The position numbers and the translations under genes are program-made. Below are positions 18,801 through 26,195 of a stretch of 64,000 bases of DNA, piece after piece (positions within the stretch are counted from its first letter, which is position 1; each line of letters starts with the position of its first letter). The stretch lies in contig NZ_LSZQ01000042.1 of assembly GCF_001580015.1 (NCBI RefSeq), forward strand, positions 1 through 64,000, in the 5' to 3' direction. Under the pieces are notes generated by a model that was given only the letters and a program-made list of their open reading frames with translations, was not told the origin of the DNA and searched no databases. The DNA comes from Cephaloticoccus primus (GTDB lineage: Bacteria; Verrucomicrobiota; Verrucomicrobiia; Opitutales; Opitutaceae).

Positions 18801-19261
18801 CGGACTGAAATCCACTCGTGCCGATAGAGAGTGCGACTTGTTGGCCAGACCTCTAACCGTCGCTGGAACTCCTGATTGGCCTTGCCCATATCGTGCAGCA
18901 GTGCGGCCAGTGAGGTGAGCGCATTGATGATATGTAGATTATGCCAGGTGTTTTCGTCCTCTTTGCGTAAAATATTATTTTCTGTCGTGTTGGTTGGTAC
19001 TGCGCCTTCGGAATTGAAACGGCGGGTGTCGCCGACGATCCAGAGCAGCTCGCTGTGGTCGAGCCCGCGGACCCAGTGGCAGGCGACAGCGGTGTTTTTG
19101 CGGGCGGTTTTGCGCAACAATTTGCGCAGCATATCCAGCCCCGCCTGAGTAATCGGAGTTTGCCAGGTGCGGTCGCCACGGCGTTCGGCGAACTGGTCGA
19201 GGATACGCCGGGTCTCGGTCAGTGCCCGCTTATCGCATTGGGAAATCAGCAGAATATTCAT
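15872..19261 (-). CDS. cas3f: Type I-F CRISPR nuclease-helicase Cas2-Cas3 fusion
   Basis: In type I-F systems this fusion supplies Cas2 for spacer integration with Cas1, and the Cas3 helicase-nuclease that degrades targets. The 1129-residue protein looks intact. It has an N-terminal Cas2-like domain (1-100), an HD nuclease with LLHDMGK (121-127), a superfamily 2 helicase with Walker A MASTGCGKT (about 440-448), Walker B DEPDD (596-600), SSAT (626-629) and the QLVGRILRHR motif near 880, and a C-terminal domain. It overlaps cas1 by four bases. Base composition is visibly lower in GC than flanking genes. No effector genes follow: the 77-base gap leads straight to smc. Confidence 0.95.
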   Translation of the reverse strand: MNILLISQCDKRALTETRRILDQFAERRGDRTWQTPITQAGLDMLRKLLRKTARKNTAVACHWVRGLDHSELLWIVGDTRRFNSEGAVPTNTTENNILRKEDENTWHNLHIINALTSLAALLHDMGKANQEFQRRLEVWPTSRTLYRHEWISVRLFQVFVGQDNDEGWLNRLINSEDKYSLDDWCSTGKLLRDGKDAKANENKPLKTLPPLARAIAWLILTHHRLPTYPFAEGKKSIYHGMPNKKIDGDNFEDACSRIDSLWNEPEPLKEGARSNSALPYWTFKHDLPVTELKWRKRAARHARHLLPAIQAQPDRDWLRDPFIAHVSRLCLMLADHYYSSQGKDSEAMANRAPFRTLYANTDKGKPNQTLDEHLLGVTTHAGIIVQSLPGLTRHLSYLQNHKGLKKRSTDPAFRWQDRATDLAASVRQQAAERGAFIVNMASTGCGKTLGNARIMNALADPARGMRCAFAIGLRTLTLQTGQSFQRNLGLDDEALAILVGGSSSRELFDFYEEQAEKTGSASREDLLPEGNHVQFEGNDKHPLLQRLSHNPAVRKLLAAPLLVCTVDHLMPATESLRGGSQIVPMLRLFSGDLVLDEPDDFDINDLPALTRLVHWAGLLGSRILLSSATLPPSLLEGLFLAYKEGRQWFARNCSPHPDEATDICCLWTDEFSQKQASCGDAESFHVAHAAFVQKRVERLRQQAPKRRAKLLPLKFTTQNKQKRRAELATLLRDTALSLHDKHHSLDPISGKRVSFGLIRMANIDPLFDIALALFKHGGPSGTQIHLCVYHSQFPLFLRSKIEQQLDKALDRRDENAVFHLPDIRQKIDSSPSDNHIFIVLGSPVTEVGRDHDYDWAILDPSSMRSLIQLVGRILRHRMRNIEHPNLMILEYSLRHFEHPNKPAYCRPGFESAEFRLKEHNMYTLLGDLIDTQGQAIIDACPRIQPAETLNPGERLIDLEHERLQQQMLPQPTPPPKRRGISAKPPPLNSSSYWHCPMGSLTGLLQQRYPFREQTHQEAHYVFLPDEDEEGADLHQLPKGEKRCEMPYVKVEESLLARIPDSELKGPNIGIWGVSELLPAMQEQAAAMSLPLRDFALKFATVSLRKEKKHSDGTPQPWRFHPALGFAPLD

Positions 19262-20235
19262 GCCTTTACTTTTGCGCCGGTTTGGGCGGCTACTACTTTC
19301 AGTGTATCAATCATGAAATCCAGCGCCTCGCTGCGGGTGAGTATATCAATGCAGTGATGGCGAAAGGTCTGCTCGTCATCCCCGCGCATGGCGGAGATAA
19401 AGGCTTGCGGGAGGATATGTGCATCCTTGACCAGGTCGGCCGTATCAAAGACCAGTGCGCCTCGCCGGGTTTTCCCGTGCAAGACTGCCAGAGCATGAGG
19501 CAGGCCCAGTACCCAGGTAGCCGTCGCTCCCAGACCATACGCCAGATAATTCCCGTGATCGAGAAAACGGTTGGCCGGATCGGCACCGCTGCCATGTTTC
19601 GCACGTGTGAACTCGCCGTAGTCAACCGTATCGACTGCCAATTTGAATAAGGCTTTGGTCAGGCGGGCTTCTTCGGTCAGTAATAGTGTATTGTTTTCAG
19701 CCAGATCGATTTGTTTGAGAGTGCGTTGTAACAAGTCGTCCAGGCGGTTCATATTGACGTTAAAGTCCGCATCTTGCAGGTGCCGCTTTTCCCATTGTTC
19801 GCGCAGACGGGTAATTCTGGCTCGTTGCAGGGCTTTGGCGGCGGCCAGCCGGAGATCATCGTCAAACCAGAATTTCACCCACATTTGTAAATACTCGGTG
19901 GGGCGGTATTCGCTTTGGGGAGAAAACCAGGCGGCCTCGACATCTACTTCATTTGCCGAAAATAAGGGCGTGCCGCCGCCCCCACAAAAGCCGACCATCA
20001 CTCCCGCTTTTGCGAGCTCGCGCATGGCGGCTTGTGTGATCGAGGTGCCCGTACCCAATAAGATCGTAGTCGTATTGGCGATGGGGATATTCCAATACAG
20101 CGAACGCTTTCCTGCATCAGTGACGTATTCCACACGACCGCCATTCACCAAAACCCGGCAGTGCTCCAGATAGTATAAATTGGCACGCTTGGAGTGCAGG
20201 ATGGTTTTCAGCTCGGATGGGGACAGGGGATCCAT
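19258..20235 (-). CDS. cas1: Type I-F CRISPR integrase Cas1
   Basis: Cas1 is the integrase that inserts new spacers into CRISPR arrays. The 325-residue protein matches the I-F subtype in length and pattern. The catalytic glutamate lies in LLLTEEARLTKALF (about 188-189), the histidine in VLHGKTRRGALVF (H253) and the aspartates in FDTADLVKDA (D264, D267), close to the E190/H254/D265/D268 set of the Pseudomonas enzyme. The start at 20235 (MDPLSPSELK) was chosen because residues further upstream are GC-rich and run into pyrE. The stop overlaps the Cas2-Cas3 start (ATGA). No array repeat is visible on either side. Confidence 0.95.
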   Translation of the reverse strand: MDPLSPSELKTILHSKRANLYYLEHCRVLVNGGRVEYVTDAGKRSLYWNIPIANTTTILLGTGTSITQAAMRELAKAGVMVGFCGGGGTPLFSANEVDVEAAWFSPQSEYRPTEYLQMWVKFWFDDDLRLAAAKALQRARITRLREQWEKRHLQDADFNVNMNRLDDLLQRTLKQIDLAENNTLLLTEEARLTKALFKLAVDTVDYGEFTRAKHGSGADPANRFLDHGNYLAYGLGATATWVLGLPHALAVLHGKTRRGALVFDTADLVKDAHILPQAFISAMRGDDEQTFRHHCIDILTRSEALDFMIDTLKVVAAQTGAKVKA

Positions 20236-20381
20236 TGGCTTGGGGCGGGGGAAGTTTCTGTTTCTATGACAAAGGGAGGCTGCGTTTCCGCGCGCGCAAA
20301 ACACGGGGAACGAGGAACGGAGCAGAGTGAGGTTATGCCGCCCGGGTGGGGGAGCCCCGCCCGTCGGCATCTGCACTTTGG

Positions 20382-20951
20382 CTAACTGCCGGGCTTTTGA
20401 GCGGGTAGGGCGGCGATTTCGGGTGGGACTTGGTCGGGCGCGTAGGTGGGAAAACTCAGGGTGAGCAGCGAAACGGTGGGAATCCCGAAGTCGACTTGGC
20501 CGCCGCTGCGGTCGACCAGCATGGCAACGCCTGCGGGCAGGGCCCCCGCAGCTTTGACGATTTCGATGCACTCGCGCACCCGACCGCCGCGAGTGACCAC
20601 GTCTTCGGCGATAAGGACGCGTTCTCCCGGGGCGAGCGTGAAGCCGCGCCGCAAGACAAGCTGGTCGTTTTGCTTCTCGGCGAAGAGGTAGCGCGACCGC
20701 GTCTGGCGGGCGATTTCCTGGCCGATGACGAGCCCGCCCATCGCCGGAGCAAGAACTGTGCTGAACTCCAGCGTGCCGAGCTTGGGCAGCAGCATTGCGG
20801 TGAGCTGCTCGACCTCGGGCATCTGCTCGCAGACGCGGGCACACTGGAAAAAGTGGCCACTATGCAGCCCCGAGCGGAGGACGAAGTGCCCCTCGAGCAG
20901 GGCCCCCGTTTTGCGAAAAATAGCGAGCGCGGCGCTTTGCGTGTCATCCAT
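20382..20951 (-). CDS. pyrE: Orotate phosphoribosyltransferase
   Basis: PyrE transfers the phosphoribosyl group of PRPP to orotate, giving OMP. The 189-residue protein has the type I phosphoribosyltransferase fold: LRSGLHSGHFFQCARV near the N-terminus, APAMGGLVIGQEIA, the catalytic flexible loop around EKQNDQLVLRRGF, and the PRPP-binding loop VLIAEDVVTRGGR (about 112-124). Length is slightly short of E. coli PyrE but normal for the class. The cas1 gene follows 146 bases downstream in the same direction. Confidence 0.95.
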   Translation of the reverse strand: MDDTQSAALAIFRKTGALLEGHFVLRSGLHSGHFFQCARVCEQMPEVEQLTAMLLPKLGTLEFSTVLAPAMGGLVIGQEIARQTRSRYLFAEKQNDQLVLRRGFTLAPGERVLIAEDVVTRGGRVRECIEIVKAAGALPAGVAMLVDRSGGQVDFGIPTVSLLTLSFPTYAPDQVPPEIAALPAQKPGS

Positions 20952-21023
20952 ACCCAGACGCCTAGCTTTGGGGAGGGGCAGAAGCCAAGCCTCTTGCGAA
21001 GTGGGCTTAAGCCGCAGCTTCAG

Positions 21024-21062
21024 GCACGAAAAAACCCGCCGTGTGTGTGGGCGGCGGGTTTC
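21024..21062 (-). terminator. Intrinsic terminator downstream of hpf
   Basis: On the minus strand, AAACCCGCC pairs with GGCGGGTTT around a GT-rich loop and is followed by TTTTTTCG. It lies about 65 bases beyond the hpf stop and upstream of pyrE, so it should end the hpf transcript. Confidence 0.85.
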
Positions 21063-21128
21063 GCGGTGGGCCGGCTGACCGGATCGGGTCGGTGGCAGCG
21101 GCGGCCTCAGCTGTGACGGGAGAATAAC

Positions 21129-21515
21129 TCAGGTGCCGACGAGTTGGACCTTGGGGAGCTCGACGTCGGCCAGCTCTATGCCGTGCGGGTGGTTGCGCTT
21201 CTCTTTAAGGAGGCGCGCGCGGCGGCGCAGCATGCGGTCGAGTTTGTCGGTGAGCAGCGAGATCGCCTTGTGGCACTCTTCTGCGGCGACTGTGGCGGTG
21301 AGCTCCGGGCCGTTGATGGTGATGTGGCCTTTGGCCTTGAAGCGACTGTCGACCGAGGCCTTCGAGTCGCACTCCAGCTCTACGCGAATGCGCATGATGC
21401 GCTCCTCGTGCCGAAACAATCGCTCCGCTTTCTCACTCACGTAGGTCTTTAGCGACGGCGTGAGTTCGAGGTGGATACCGGAGATGATCACTTCGTGGGC
21501 ATTTGTTCTGTTCAT
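21129..21515 (-). CDS. hpf: Ribosome hibernation promoting factor (HPF/RaiA family)
   Basis: A 128-residue protein of the S30AE/HPF family, which binds the 30S decoding region in stationary phase and promotes 100S dimers or blocks translation. The conserved pattern is present: VIISGIHLELTPSLKTYVSEKAERLFRH, a strand with RIRVELECD, and TATVAAEECHKAISLLTDKLDRML. It lacks the long-form C-terminal dimerisation domain, so it is a short HPF. The ATG at 21515 has GAAGGGAAG just upstream, a clear ribosome site; earlier in-frame starts add unrelated residues. Confidence 0.92.
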   Translation of the reverse strand: MNRTNAHEVIISGIHLELTPSLKTYVSEKAERLFRHEERIMRIRVELECDSKASVDSRFKAKGHITINGPELTATVAAEECHKAISLLTDKLDRMLRRRARLLKEKRNHPHGIELADVELPKVQLVGT

Positions 21516-21854
21516 GTTATCTTCCCTTCTTTTTTTGAGGTTACTGACGGGAGAAATTCTGCCGCTGTTCCCTGCTATGACCTCGCTAAGCGAAGTATTG
21601 CCGCTGTGGGCTGCCGTGATCGGCATGGGGGTGTTTTCCAACACTGGGGAACCCGTTATCACGTTGGCGCGGAGGGTGGGGGCCGCGGCGCAGTTTTGCA
21701 ACTCAGTTGGGCATTTCTTTCTGCGAAAATTAGATCCGCTTAAGTCAGCCGGCAGGTGCAGTCATTTTTTGGCGGAAGACACACATTTATTGAACGGCGC
21801 TGGCGCCGCACTTCGGGGAGCCAGCAACGCTGCGCCCGCGAGGGGAGGGGCGAG
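21516..21854. promoter_or_regulatory. Divergent intergenic region, hpf / rluA-like
   Basis: This spacer separates leftward hpf from the rightward pseudouridine synthase and must hold both promoters. No complete gene is visible. Near 21812-21824 the sequence GGCGCTGGCGCC is a short palindrome. I see no convincing sigma-70 pair and no recognised riboswitch. Confidence 0.35.
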
Positions 21855-22667
21855 ATGAGCGAGCAGCCGCAGCGTTTTGCGCGTCGGGCCTGCGCCTGGC
21901 CGCCGCGCCCGCCGAAGCCGGAGCACGTGCGCTTGATTAGCGAGGCCGAGTTGCACTCGTGGATCGTGCATGAGGACGACGCGGTCGTGGTGCTGAACAA
22001 GCCGGGCGACGTAGTGTGCCATCCGTCAAAGGCGGGGCCGTGGTCGAGCCTCGTCGGTGCGGTGCGCGAGGGGCTCGGGCTGGCGCAGGTGCACCTCGTT
22101 TTCCGGCTCGACCGCGAAACCAGCGGCGTGGTGGTGATCGCCAAAACGGCCGCCGTGGCGAGTCGTCTGCAAAAGGCGATGCAGGAGCGGCGCGTGGGAA
22201 AAGCGTATCTGGCGATTCTCGCGGGCGAGCTGCGCGCGGCACAGTCGGTCGATCAGCCATTGGGCGACGATTTGGAGAGCCCCGTTTTTATAAAAACGGC
22301 AGTGCGGGCGGAGGGTGAGGGAGGGGCCACGGCGCGCACGCACTTCCAGCCAATCGCTGCGGCCAATGGGTTCACGTTCGCGCGCGTGGTCACGGAGACA
22401 GGGCGCAAGCACCAGATTCGCGCACATGCGCAGTGGCTGGGGCACTCGCTGGTAGGCGACAAGATTTACGGGCCCGACGCGCGGCTGTACCTGGACTTTA
22501 TCGACAGCGGTTGGAGTGAGCGCCTGGCCGAGAAGCTGCTGCTGCCGCGCCAGGCGCTGCACTGTGCGGAGATCGATCTGCGGGAGGCCGGGCTAGACGC
22601 CGTTTTTACGGCCCCGCTGGCGGCCGACATGCGGGCCTTCGCCGCGGCGCGTGGGTTGTTGGGTTAG
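21855..22667 (+). CDS. RluA-family 23S/tRNA pseudouridine synthase
   Basis: A 270-residue pseudouridine synthase of the RluA family; these enzymes isomerise uridines in rRNA or tRNA. The catalytic aspartate lies in the motif FRLDRETSGVVVIAKT. Other family blocks are VVVLNKPGDVVCHPSK, RVGKAYLAILAG, TETGRKHQIRAHAQWLGHSLVGDKIYG and LLPRQALHCAEI. There is no S4 domain. The ATG at 21855 follows AGGGGAGGGGCGAG, a good ribosome site, and was preferred to an upstream in-frame start. The exact target uridine cannot be assigned. Copy 3 of the dispersed repeat begins directly after the stop. Confidence 0.9.
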   Translation: MSEQPQRFARRACAWPPRPPKPEHVRLISEAELHSWIVHEDDAVVVLNKPGDVVCHPSKAGPWSSLVGAVREGLGLAQVHLVFRLDRETSGVVVIAKTAAVASRLQKAMQERRVGKAYLAILAGELRAAQSVDQPLGDDLESPVFIKTAVRAEGEGGATARTHFQPIAAANGFTFARVVTETGRKHQIRAHAQWLGHSLVGDKIYGPDARLYLDFIDSGWSERLAEKLLLPRQALHCAEIDLREAGLDAVFTAPLAADMRAFAAARGLLG

Positions 22668-22671
22668 CAGC

Positions 22672-22901
22672 CCCTCGACTGCGCGTGGGAACGGGAGGAG
22701 GTGGGGCATCAAACGCGAATGGAACGGGAACCCGTTGGGGCGATTTTTTTGGTTTACGGGTAAGTCGGTCGAAGACCGCTCGACCGGAGGTCGAGTGCTC
22801 CCAACTGTGCGGTTTGTTAGTGGAAGTGGCGCCACTGACGAGCCGCCAACGAGCGGCTCGCAAAATAAAAGGGTCTGCGACCCCGCTCCACGCGTAGGGC
22901 T
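22672..22901. repeat. Dispersed hairpin-rich intergenic repeat, copy 3 (diverged)
   Basis: Third copy of the element. It shares GCATCAAACGCGAATGG, the AACCCGTTGGGGCGA block, CGGTC-GAA-GACCG (22766-22778), CTCGACC-GGA-GGTCGAG (22779-22795), ACTGTGCGGTTTG and the GCGTAGGGC end. Compared with copy 1, the CTCGACC stem keeps its pairing through a C-G to T-A swap, and the terminal stem is GGGTC-TGC-GACCC instead of GGTGC-AG-GCACC. The large palindrome is replaced by AGTGGCGCCACT and CGAGCCGC/GCGGCTCG stems. It fills the gap between two convergent genes. Confidence 0.75.
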
Positions 22902-22911
22902 TGCCTCCATC

Positions 22912-23832
22912 TCAACCTGCCGCAGCCGAGTGCTCCTTGAGCACTGCGTCCACAGCAGCAGCGACGATTGCGCGTTGGGCGGCCACGCGCTGGGCCAGCG
23001 GCAGCGAAGAGGGCGTTTCGAGGGTATAGCTGCGATCGCTGTGCTGTTGCTCGTGCAGGTAGAGCGGCTCGGGCCAATCGCTGCGGCCTTCGGCGGTGAT
23101 TTGCGGGCGGAGGATCCCCGGCTCGTCAATCGGGCGCCCGTCGATCACTTGCGCGGGCTCGATAGGCATTAGCGGGCGGACGGCATCGAGCATCACTTGT
23201 GCGAGGCTGGGGCGCGCCCCGTGGTTGAGCTCATAGAGATAAAATCCGGTCGATTCCCAATCCTCGTGCAGGCAGAGCGTGAGGTCGAAGGGCGGCTGCT
23301 TTTGAAGCCACGCGGTGTGGGCGCGCACTTCTTCGCTGCGGCGCGTGAAGTAGTCGCGGTTGAGGTCGATGCCCTGCGCATTTTCGCGTGTGCCGAGCTG
23401 GAGCCCGAGCGGGTTTAGCGCAGGGCAGATAAACCAGTGGGCACGCGCGTCGAAGAAACCCTCGTTGAGCAGTTCGAGTACGGCGAGCGGCCCGGCGGCT
23501 TCGTCGCCATGCGTCCCGGCAGAAATGTAGACGCGCGGGCGGGGTGTTGTGGCAGCAAGCGCGCACGGTTGCGGTTTTACGCGCTTCGTCCAGGCGAAGA
23601 GCGGCAGCCCGCCGACCTCGCCCATCGTTTCGAGCGCGCCGCCTGCTCGCTCGGTGGCGAGCCGCAGTGTTTTTAAAAACGTGCTGATGTCGGCGAGCGG
23701 CGGCGGGCGTGACTCGGCTTGGTCGTGGGGTACCGCACTGGCACTCGGGCCGGAAACGCTTTCGTTGACGGAGGGAGAGGCACGCAGGGATGACACGGGG
23801 CGATCCTCATAAGACTTGGAAGCGCAGTGCAA
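22912..23832 (-). CDS. M14-type zinc carboxypeptidase / MpaA-like amidase
   Basis: A metallopeptidase of the M14 / succinylglutamate desuccinylase superfamily. The zinc ligands are visible in AGTHGDEAAGPLA (HxxE) and CLHEDWESTGFYLYEL (His). The arginine-bearing ALNPLGLQLGTRENAQGIDLNRDY block and a late glutamate in SYTLETPSS complete the active-site pattern. The layout most resembles murein peptide amidase A and related uncharacterised DUF2817-like enzymes, so recycling of peptidoglycan peptides is possible. The first 50 or so residues are Ser/Pro-rich and uncertain, with no clear signal peptide; the true start may lie further in. Confidence 0.78.
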   Translation of the reverse strand: MHCASKSYEDRPVSSLRASPSVNESVSGPSASAVPHDQAESRPPPLADISTFLKTLRLATERAGGALETMGEVGGLPLFAWTKRVKPQPCALAATTPRPRVYISAGTHGDEAAGPLAVLELLNEGFFDARAHWFICPALNPLGLQLGTRENAQGIDLNRDYFTRRSEEVRAHTAWLQKQPPFDLTLCLHEDWESTGFYLYELNHGARPSLAQVMLDAVRPLMPIEPAQVIDGRPIDEPGILRPQITAEGRSDWPEPLYLHEQQHSDRSYTLETPSSLPLAQRVAAQRAIVAAAVDAVLKEHSAAAG

Positions 23833-23854
23833 ACCCTGTTAGGCCGTGCCGCCT

Positions 23855-25435
23855 ATGTCACAGGTTCGCGTGCGTTTCGCCCCCAGTCCCACCGGCTTTT
23901 TCCACATCGGCAGTGCGCGTACCGCACTCTTTAACTGGCTCTACGCGCGGCACACGGGCGGGCGTTTTATCCTGCGAATCGAGGACACCGATAAGGCACG
24001 CAACAGCGAGGCCTTCCTCAATGTGATTTACGAAAGCCTGCGCTGGCTGGGGATGGATTGGGACGAGGGGCCGCAGGTCGGCGGCGACTACGGCCCGTAC
24101 CGGCAGAGCGAGCGCGGCGCGATTTACGCCGAGTACGTGGAGCGGCTGCGGGCCGCGGGCCGCGTCTACGAGCGCGACGGCGCGCTGTGGTTCAAGCTGC
24201 TGGGCGAGCGTTACGAGGAGTTCGACGCGCACCGGAAAAAAACGGTAACCAAGGTGCGGGGCGCCCCGGCCATCATCGACGATGCGATTCGCGGTCGGGT
24301 CGAGCGCACCGAAGATGAGGACTTCGTCGTCGTGCGCTCGGACGGCAGCCCCGTCTTCCACTTGGTGAACGTCGTGGACGACATAACGATGGGCATCACG
24401 CACGTGATCCGCGGCGAGGATCATCTCTCGAATACCAGTAAACACGTTGAGCTGTTCAACGCCTTTGGCGCGCCGCTGCCTCAGTTTGCGCACATCCCGC
24501 TGATCCTGAAGCAGCAGGGCCCAGGCAAGATGTCGAAGCGCGATCAAGGCGCCCTAATCGAGGAATATCAGCAGCGCGGCTACCTGCCGCAGGCCCTCGT
24601 GAATTTCCTCTCTCTGCTCGGTTGGAATCCCAGCGATGATCGCGAAAAAATGCCGCTCGCGGAGATCATCCGGCTCTTCGATTTGGCGCAGGTGAACCAG
24701 AGCAACGCGCGCTTCGACGACAAGAAACTCGCGCACATGAACATGCTCTACCTGCTGGAACTGCCCGCGGACGACTTCGTGTCGCGCGCCCGCGATTACT
24801 TTGTGCAAAAAAGCGCGGAGCCCGGGTCGAGCTCGGAAAGGGAGCCGAGCTTTGAAGGCGCTGCGTACGCTGAGAGGCAGTCGGGCGAAGCGGGCTGCGC
24901 CGCGAGCGTTGGAGTTTTAACTGTAAACCAAAACGGAGCCGCCAGCGCGAGCAGCCACGAAGCTGCGCCCACAGGTGAGGACGCGGCCAAGGCGGCGGCC
25001 GAAATCTCCAGGTTGGCGCGCACGGCGCTTGCCGCCCCCGAGCCGTATTTCCGCGAAGTGATGCTGCTCAGCCATCCCAAGATCAAGGGCGTTGAAGAGC
25101 TGCCGACCTACACGCGCTACTTCTTTAGCGAAGCCTACCCGATCGACGAAAAAGTCCGCGCCAAAGTGCTGGCAAAGGGGGCGCCCGCAGCGCGCTTGCG
25201 CGAGCTCATCGCAGCGCTGCCGAACGCGGACTTCGCGAGCGACGAATCGATTGAAACCGCGCTCAAGGCGATGGCCGACTCGCACGCGCAAAGTTTCGGT
25301 GCCTACCAATCAGTGGCCCGGCTCGCACTTACGGGCACCAACGCGGGCCCGAGCATCACCGCCATCATGCGGCTCCTCGGGCGCGAGCGCGTCGCCGAGC
25401 GCCTGCGCAAATTTGAACGCAGCCTCGCCGTTTAA
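23855..25435 (+). CDS. gltX: Glutamyl-tRNA synthetase
   Basis: GluRS charges tRNA-Glu. The 526-residue class I synthetase has [16 protein letters not shown] (HIGH motif at about 17-20), [17 protein letters not shown] and KMSKRDQG (about 225-232). ATG 23855 starts at MSQVRVRF; a GTG three codons earlier is possible. Between the catalytic core and the anticodon-binding helices there is an insertion of about 65 residues rich in Ala, Ser, Glu and Gly (about 318-385), not part of the usual enzyme. The helical anticodon domain resumes at [12 protein letters not shown] and is complete. Confidence 0.96.
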   Translation: MSQVRVRFAPSPTGFFHIGSARTALFNWLYARHTGGRFILRIEDTDKARNSEAFLNVIYESLRWLGMDWDEGPQVGGDYGPYRQSERGAIYAEYVERLRAAGRVYERDGALWFKLLGERYEEFDAHRKKTVTKVRGAPAIIDDAIRGRVERTEDEDFVVVRSDGSPVFHLVNVVDDITMGITHVIRGEDHLSNTSKHVELFNAFGAPLPQFAHIPLILKQQGPGKMSKRDQGALIEEYQQRGYLPQALVNFLSLLGWNPSDDREKMPLAEIIRLFDLAQVNQSNARFDDKKLAHMNMLYLLELPADDFVSRARDYFVQKSAEPGSSSEREPSFEGAAYAERQSGEAGCAASVGVLTVNQNGAASASSHEAAPTGEDAAKAAAEISRLARTALAAPEPYFREVMLLSHPKIKGVEELPTYTRYFFSEAYPIDEKVRAKVLAKGAPAARLRELIAALPNADFASDESIETALKAMADSHAQSFGAYQSVARLALTGTNAGPSITAIMRLLGRERVAERLRKFERSLAV

Positions 25436-26138
25436 CGGCCATGCCCGCTCCCAGCCCTAAACAAGGCGGTTGATGCTGCTCGCCCCTTTGGAGACGACTC
25501 CAGAGTGCTTCATTTGAATCTCTTTGGGTCGCATTCCCCGCCGCTTGCGGCGGCTTCTCCCCGACACGGTTCCGGAGGAACCGTTAAGCGAAGCGGCGAC
25601 TACCCCGCCCCTTGGGGCAGGGTAGTTTATTGGGAAAGCGCGACCGACCTCCATCGACACCTGCTGGCTAGCACTAGGGTGAAGAGCAGCGGGGAGGTTT
25701 CGGCACATGCCGCCAGCTGCGCCTCGCAAGCCAGAATCGTACAAGCCCTTGCCCCAACCCCAGAAAGCCAACGCGGGTAAAATAAAAGCTTGCGCTCCGA
25801 AATTTTTATCACATTCGGTCGCATGGTCACCCCCTGACCGCTTTCACCCCTGTACCCCTGATGCCCTTGGTTTGGACAACTCCGTTGAGTCGTTTTTGCT
25901 GGCGTAGCCTTTGCACTTGCTTGCGCCGTGGGCTGGCAGCAGACACGCAGTGTCTGCTCAGAACTTGGGCCGCTGTCGAGCTGTCGAGCTGTCGAGCTGT
26001 CGAGCTCATGTTGACGCGCTAACTCGCCCGTCAAGTAAAGATTTCACTCTTTTTCCAGAGGGGCAAGCGGCCCTACTTGCTGGACCTAGCTTTCATGAGA
26101 AGCCCCGTCTAGAGGAAGCTTATATATCACCTTTTCAT
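25436..26138. other. Gene-free 0.7-kb spacer with hairpin cluster and tandem repeat
   Basis: I find no gene here. Three hairpins sit in a row: CCGCCGC-TT-GCGGCGG (25538-25553), CGGTTCC-GGA-GGAACCG (25567-25583) and CTACCC.GCCCC-TT-GGGGC.GGGTAG (25600-25625). Further on are AGCAGACAC-GCA-GTGTCTGCT (25938-25958) and five perfect tandem copies of CTGTCGAG (25973-26012). The GC content falls towards the right, where the promoter for the TonB receptor gene should lie; TTATATATC near 26120 is an AT-rich candidate. Confidence 0.6.
25973..26012. repeat. Five perfect tandem copies of an 8-bp unit
   Basis: CTGTCGAG occurs five times without a gap or mismatch. Because GAGCTGTC overlaps AGCT and TCGA palindromes, the array is partly self-complementary. 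It could be a slippage microsatellite or a set of regulator sites; nothing in the sequence decides between these. Confidence 0.9.
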
Positions 26139-26182
26139 GCCCGCTGCACTCGCCGTGTACTTACGCGAGCAGCGGGCTTTTT
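26139..26182 (+). terminator. Hairpin plus U-tract in the leader of the TonB receptor gene
   Basis: GCCCGCTGC (26139-26147) pairs perfectly with GCAGCGGGC (26069 offset: 26169-26177) and is followed by TTTTT. It looks like an intrinsic terminator. It stands about 70 bases before the receptor ATG with no gene immediately upstream, so it may be an attenuator rather than the end of an operon. Confidence 0.7.
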
Positions 26183-26195
26183 CGTGCCTTTCCCC

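Noticed and set aside
15795-20381. CRISPR array beside the cas genes
   Set aside because: I looked through both flanking gaps and the surrounding intergenic DNA for 28-bp I-F type repeats with 32-bp spacers and saw none.
20236-20844. N-terminal extension of cas1 into pyrE
   Set aside because: The extra residues are an off-frame reading of pyrE and match nothing in Cas1.
25973-26012. Tandem 8-mers as a degenerate CRISPR array
   Set aside because: The units are 8 bp with no spacers between them, so this is a microsatellite.
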